A DNA stretch of 8,363 nt from 13-2-20CM-68-14 sp035640035 (GTDB lineage: Bacteria > Actinomycetota > Thermoleophilia > Gaiellales > Gaiellaceae): assembly GCA_035640035.1 (NCBI GenBank), contig DASQWX010000226.1:1-8363 (forward strand), written 5' to 3'. A program made the position numbers and the translations under genes. How positions within the stretch are numbered: position 1 is the stretch's first letter; every line of letters begins with the position of its first letter. The notes below the pieces were generated by a model. The model saw only the letters and a list, made by a program, of their open reading frames with translations. It had not been told where the DNA came from and ran no database searches. Below are positions 6,785-8,363 of the stretch, piece by piece.

Positions 6785-7998
6785 CTCTGCTCGTCCGGGA
6801 CTCGCTCGACCACTGCGTCAAGTGCACGATCTGCGAGTCGTTCTGCCCCTACTCGCAGGCGACTCCCCTCTTCCCCGGCCCGAAGTACGTCGGGCCCCAG
6901 GCCGAGCGATTCCGCGTCAGGGGCACTTCGCCCGACAGCTCCGTCGACTACTGCTCCGGGTGTGGGATCTGCACCCGGGTGTGCCCGCACGGAGTCAAGA
7001 TCGCGGAGATCAACTCGGTCGCCCGGGCCCGGCTGTGGGAGGAGCGCGGCATCCCGCTCCGCAACCAGCTGATCGCCCGCCCGAGCGTGCTCGGGCGGCT
7101 CGGAAGCCCGGTTGCCCCGTTCGCGAACTGGACGTTGCGCAACCGGGTGCTCCGGCGCCTCGGCGAGCGCGTGCTCGGTATCCACCGCGACGCCCCGCTC
7201 CCGCGCTTCGCCGGCCGGACCTTCCAGCGCTGGGCTCGAAAGCACGTCAGTCCAGCCGCCGAGCGGACGGTCGTCTACTTCCACAACTGCGGCACCAACT
7301 ACTACGAGCCTGCGGTCGGTCGGATGACGGTCGAGGTGCTGGAGCACAACGGCTTTCACGTCGTCGTCCCGCCGCAGGACTGCTGCGGCCTCCCGCTCCA
7401 GTCGAACGGGAACTTCCCGGCCGCTCGCGCGTACGTTCGGCGACTGGCCGTGAGCCTCGCGCCCTACGCGCGGGAGGGGTGCGCGATCGTCGCCAACTCG
7501 ACGAGCTGCGGGCTGATGCTGAAGCGTGAGGCGCGGGAGATCCTCGAGGTCGATGATGAAGACCTGACAGTGGTGAGCGAGGCGATGTACGACCTCTGCG
7601 AGTTCCTGCTCCTCCTCCACGAGCGGGGCGAGCTGCGAACGGACTTCGCGACCTTGGATTTGACGATTCCGTACCACGCCCCGTGCCAGCAGCAGGGTCA
7701 CGGGATCGGCAAGCCGGCGCTCGACCTCTTCGCCCTCGTCCCGGGCGTGCGCGCAATCGAGCTCGATGCCGACTGTTGCGGCATCGCCGGCACCTACGGG
7801 CTGAAGAAGGAGAAGTACGAGATCTCGATGACCGTCGGCGAGGAGCTCTTCCGCCAGCTCCGCGAGTCGAAAGGCGATCTCGCGGCCTGCGACAGCGAGA
7901 CGTGCCGCTGGCAGATCGAGCACGGTGCCGGCATTCACGCGGTTCATCCGGTCGAGGTCCTCTATCGCGCCTACGGGCTCGGCGCGGGCGGGCGCTAA
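6781..7998 (+). CDS. glpC: Anaerobic-type glycerol-3-phosphate dehydrogenase, iron-sulfur subunit C
   Basis: Iron-sulfur subunit that anchors GlpAB to the cytoplasmic membrane and passes electrons to quinone. It has 405 residues (E. coli 396). Two [4Fe-4S] ferredoxin motifs are at the N-terminus: Cys12, 15, 18, 22 (CVKCTICESFCP) and Cys58, 61, 64, 68 (CSGCGICTRVCP). Two Cys-rich CCG domains follow, as in heterodisulfide reductase HdrB and GlcF: one ends in DCCGLPLQSNGNF, the other has YHAPCQQQGHG and then DCCGIAGTYGLKKEKYE. CDSETCRWQIEHG near the C-terminus matches the GlpC family. GTG 6781 forms a GTGA overlap with the glpB stop and has a good ribosome binding site. No long hydrophobic helix is obvious, so membrane attachment is probably by amphipathic segments, as proposed for E. 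coli GlpC. A glycolate oxidase GlcF or lactate-utilisation protein is excluded by the glpA-glpB context and the C-terminal sequence. Confidence 0.95.
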   Translation: MTLLVRDSLDHCVKCTICESFCPYSQATPLFPGPKYVGPQAERFRVRGTSPDSSVDYCSGCGICTRVCPHGVKIAEINSVARARLWEERGIPLRNQLIARPSVLGRLGSPVAPFANWTLRNRVLRRLGERVLGIHRDAPLPRFAGRTFQRWARKHVSPAAERTVVYFHNCGTNYYEPAVGRMTVEVLEHNGFHVVVPPQDCCGLPLQSNGNFPAARAYVRRLAVSLAPYAREGCAIVANSTSCGLMLKREAREILEVDDEDLTVVSEAMYDLCEFLLLLHERGELRTDFATLDLTIPYHAPCQQQGHGIGKPALDLFALVPGVRAIELDADCCGIAGTYGLKKEKYEISMTVGEELFRQLRESKGDLAACDSETCRWQIEHGAGIHAVHPVEVLYRAYGLGAGGR

Positions 7999-8001
7999 CG
8001 C

Positions 8002-8363
8002 ATGGTCGGAATCGTGATCGTCTCGCACAGCGAAACGCTGGCGGCCGGGGTGCGCGAGCTGGCCGCGGAGATGGCTGGCCCGGACGTGCGCGTCGAGCTG
8101 GCCGGAGGCCTGGCCGAAGAGGGAGCGCTCGGCACGGACGCCGTCCGTGTCATGGAGGCGATCGGCCGGGCCGACTCCGGCGAAGGCGTGCTCGTGCTGA
8201 TGGATCTCGGCAGCGCCGTCCTCAGCGCGGAGACCGCGCTCGACTTCATGACGCCCGAGCAGCGCGAGTCGGTGCTCCTCTGCGAAGCCCCACTCGTCGA
8301 GGGCGCGGTCGCGGCCGCCGTCGCGGCCCGGCTCGGGCGGCCGCTTGCGGAGGTCGCGAACGA
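8002..8363 (+). CDS. dhaM: PTS-dependent dihydroxyacetone kinase, phosphoryl-donor subunit DhaM (5' part)
   Basis: EIIA-mannose-type subunit that takes phosphate from HPr and rephosphorylates the ADP bound to DhaL. The first 120 residues are present; the frame is open at the right edge. It starts at ATG 8002, three bases after the glpC stop, with only a weak G-rich stretch upstream, so it is probably coupled to glpC. MVGIVIVSHSETLAAGV contains His9, the phosphorylated histidine of the family. GTDAVRVMEAI, LMDLGSAVLSAETALDF and CEAPLVEGAVAA match E. coli DhaM closely and separate it from a sugar-specific EIIA-Man. The EIIA domain is nearly complete at the edge, so it cannot be told whether the protein ends there or continues into HPr- or EI-like domains, as in E. 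coli. Its partners dhaK and dhaL lie upstream in the other gene block. The frame is intact, so the truncation is only the window edge. Confidence 0.93.
   Translation, partial: MVGIVIVSHSETLAAGVRELAAEMAGPDVRVELAGGLAEEGALGTDAVRVMEAIGRADSGEGVLVLMDLGSAVLSAETALDFMTPEQRESVLLCEAPLVEGAVAAAVAARLGRPLAEVAN

Overview
This window is a glycerol and dihydroxyacetone (Dha) utilisation locus on a GC-rich bacterial chromosome. All eight genes read rightward. The high GC content, GTG starts, heavily overlapping genes and the presence of GlpABC suggest a high-GC Gram-positive lineage, perhaps a deep-branching Actinomycetota such as Thermoleophilia. That placement is inference, because the window has no rRNA or marker gene.

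Left block (2-3634): the 3' part of a glycerol facilitator gene (glpF), then dhaK and dhaL (two subunits of the phosphotransferase (PTS)-dependent Dha kinase), then glpK (glycerol kinase). Spacing is tight: a GTGA overlap for glpF/dhaK, 7 bases for dhaK/dhaL, and a strong Shine-Dalgarno fused to the dhaL stop for glpK.

Middle (3635-3938): a 304-base non-coding stretch. It holds a 30-base perfect palindrome that probably ends the left transcript, and then a dense group of short palindromes. These include an inverted pair of GGGG-nCTGA-CCCC units flanking GGGAC-T-GTCCC units, which resembles a REP/BIME-type or MITE-like repeat. Promoter signals for the right block probably lie here, but none is convincing.

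Right block (3939-8363): glpA, glpB and glpC, the three subunits of the membrane-associated 'anaerobic' glycerol-3-phosphate (G3P) dehydrogenase, joined by 4-base ATGA/GTGA overlaps. Three bases after glpC lies the start of dhaM, the phosphoryl-donor subunit of Dha kinase, which runs off the right edge.

Together the genes take glycerol in (GlpF), phosphorylate it (GlpK) and oxidise G3P to dihydroxyacetone phosphate (DHAP) with electrons passed to quinone (GlpABC). Dha is converted to DHAP in parallel by DhaK/DhaL/DhaM, using phosphate from the PTS. No glycerol dehydrogenase, regulator, EI or HPr gene is visible. The families are all known. The points of interest are the split of dhaKL from dhaM around the glp genes, a shortened regulatory loop in GlpK, and the palindrome cluster. 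I found no evidence of an undescribed system.
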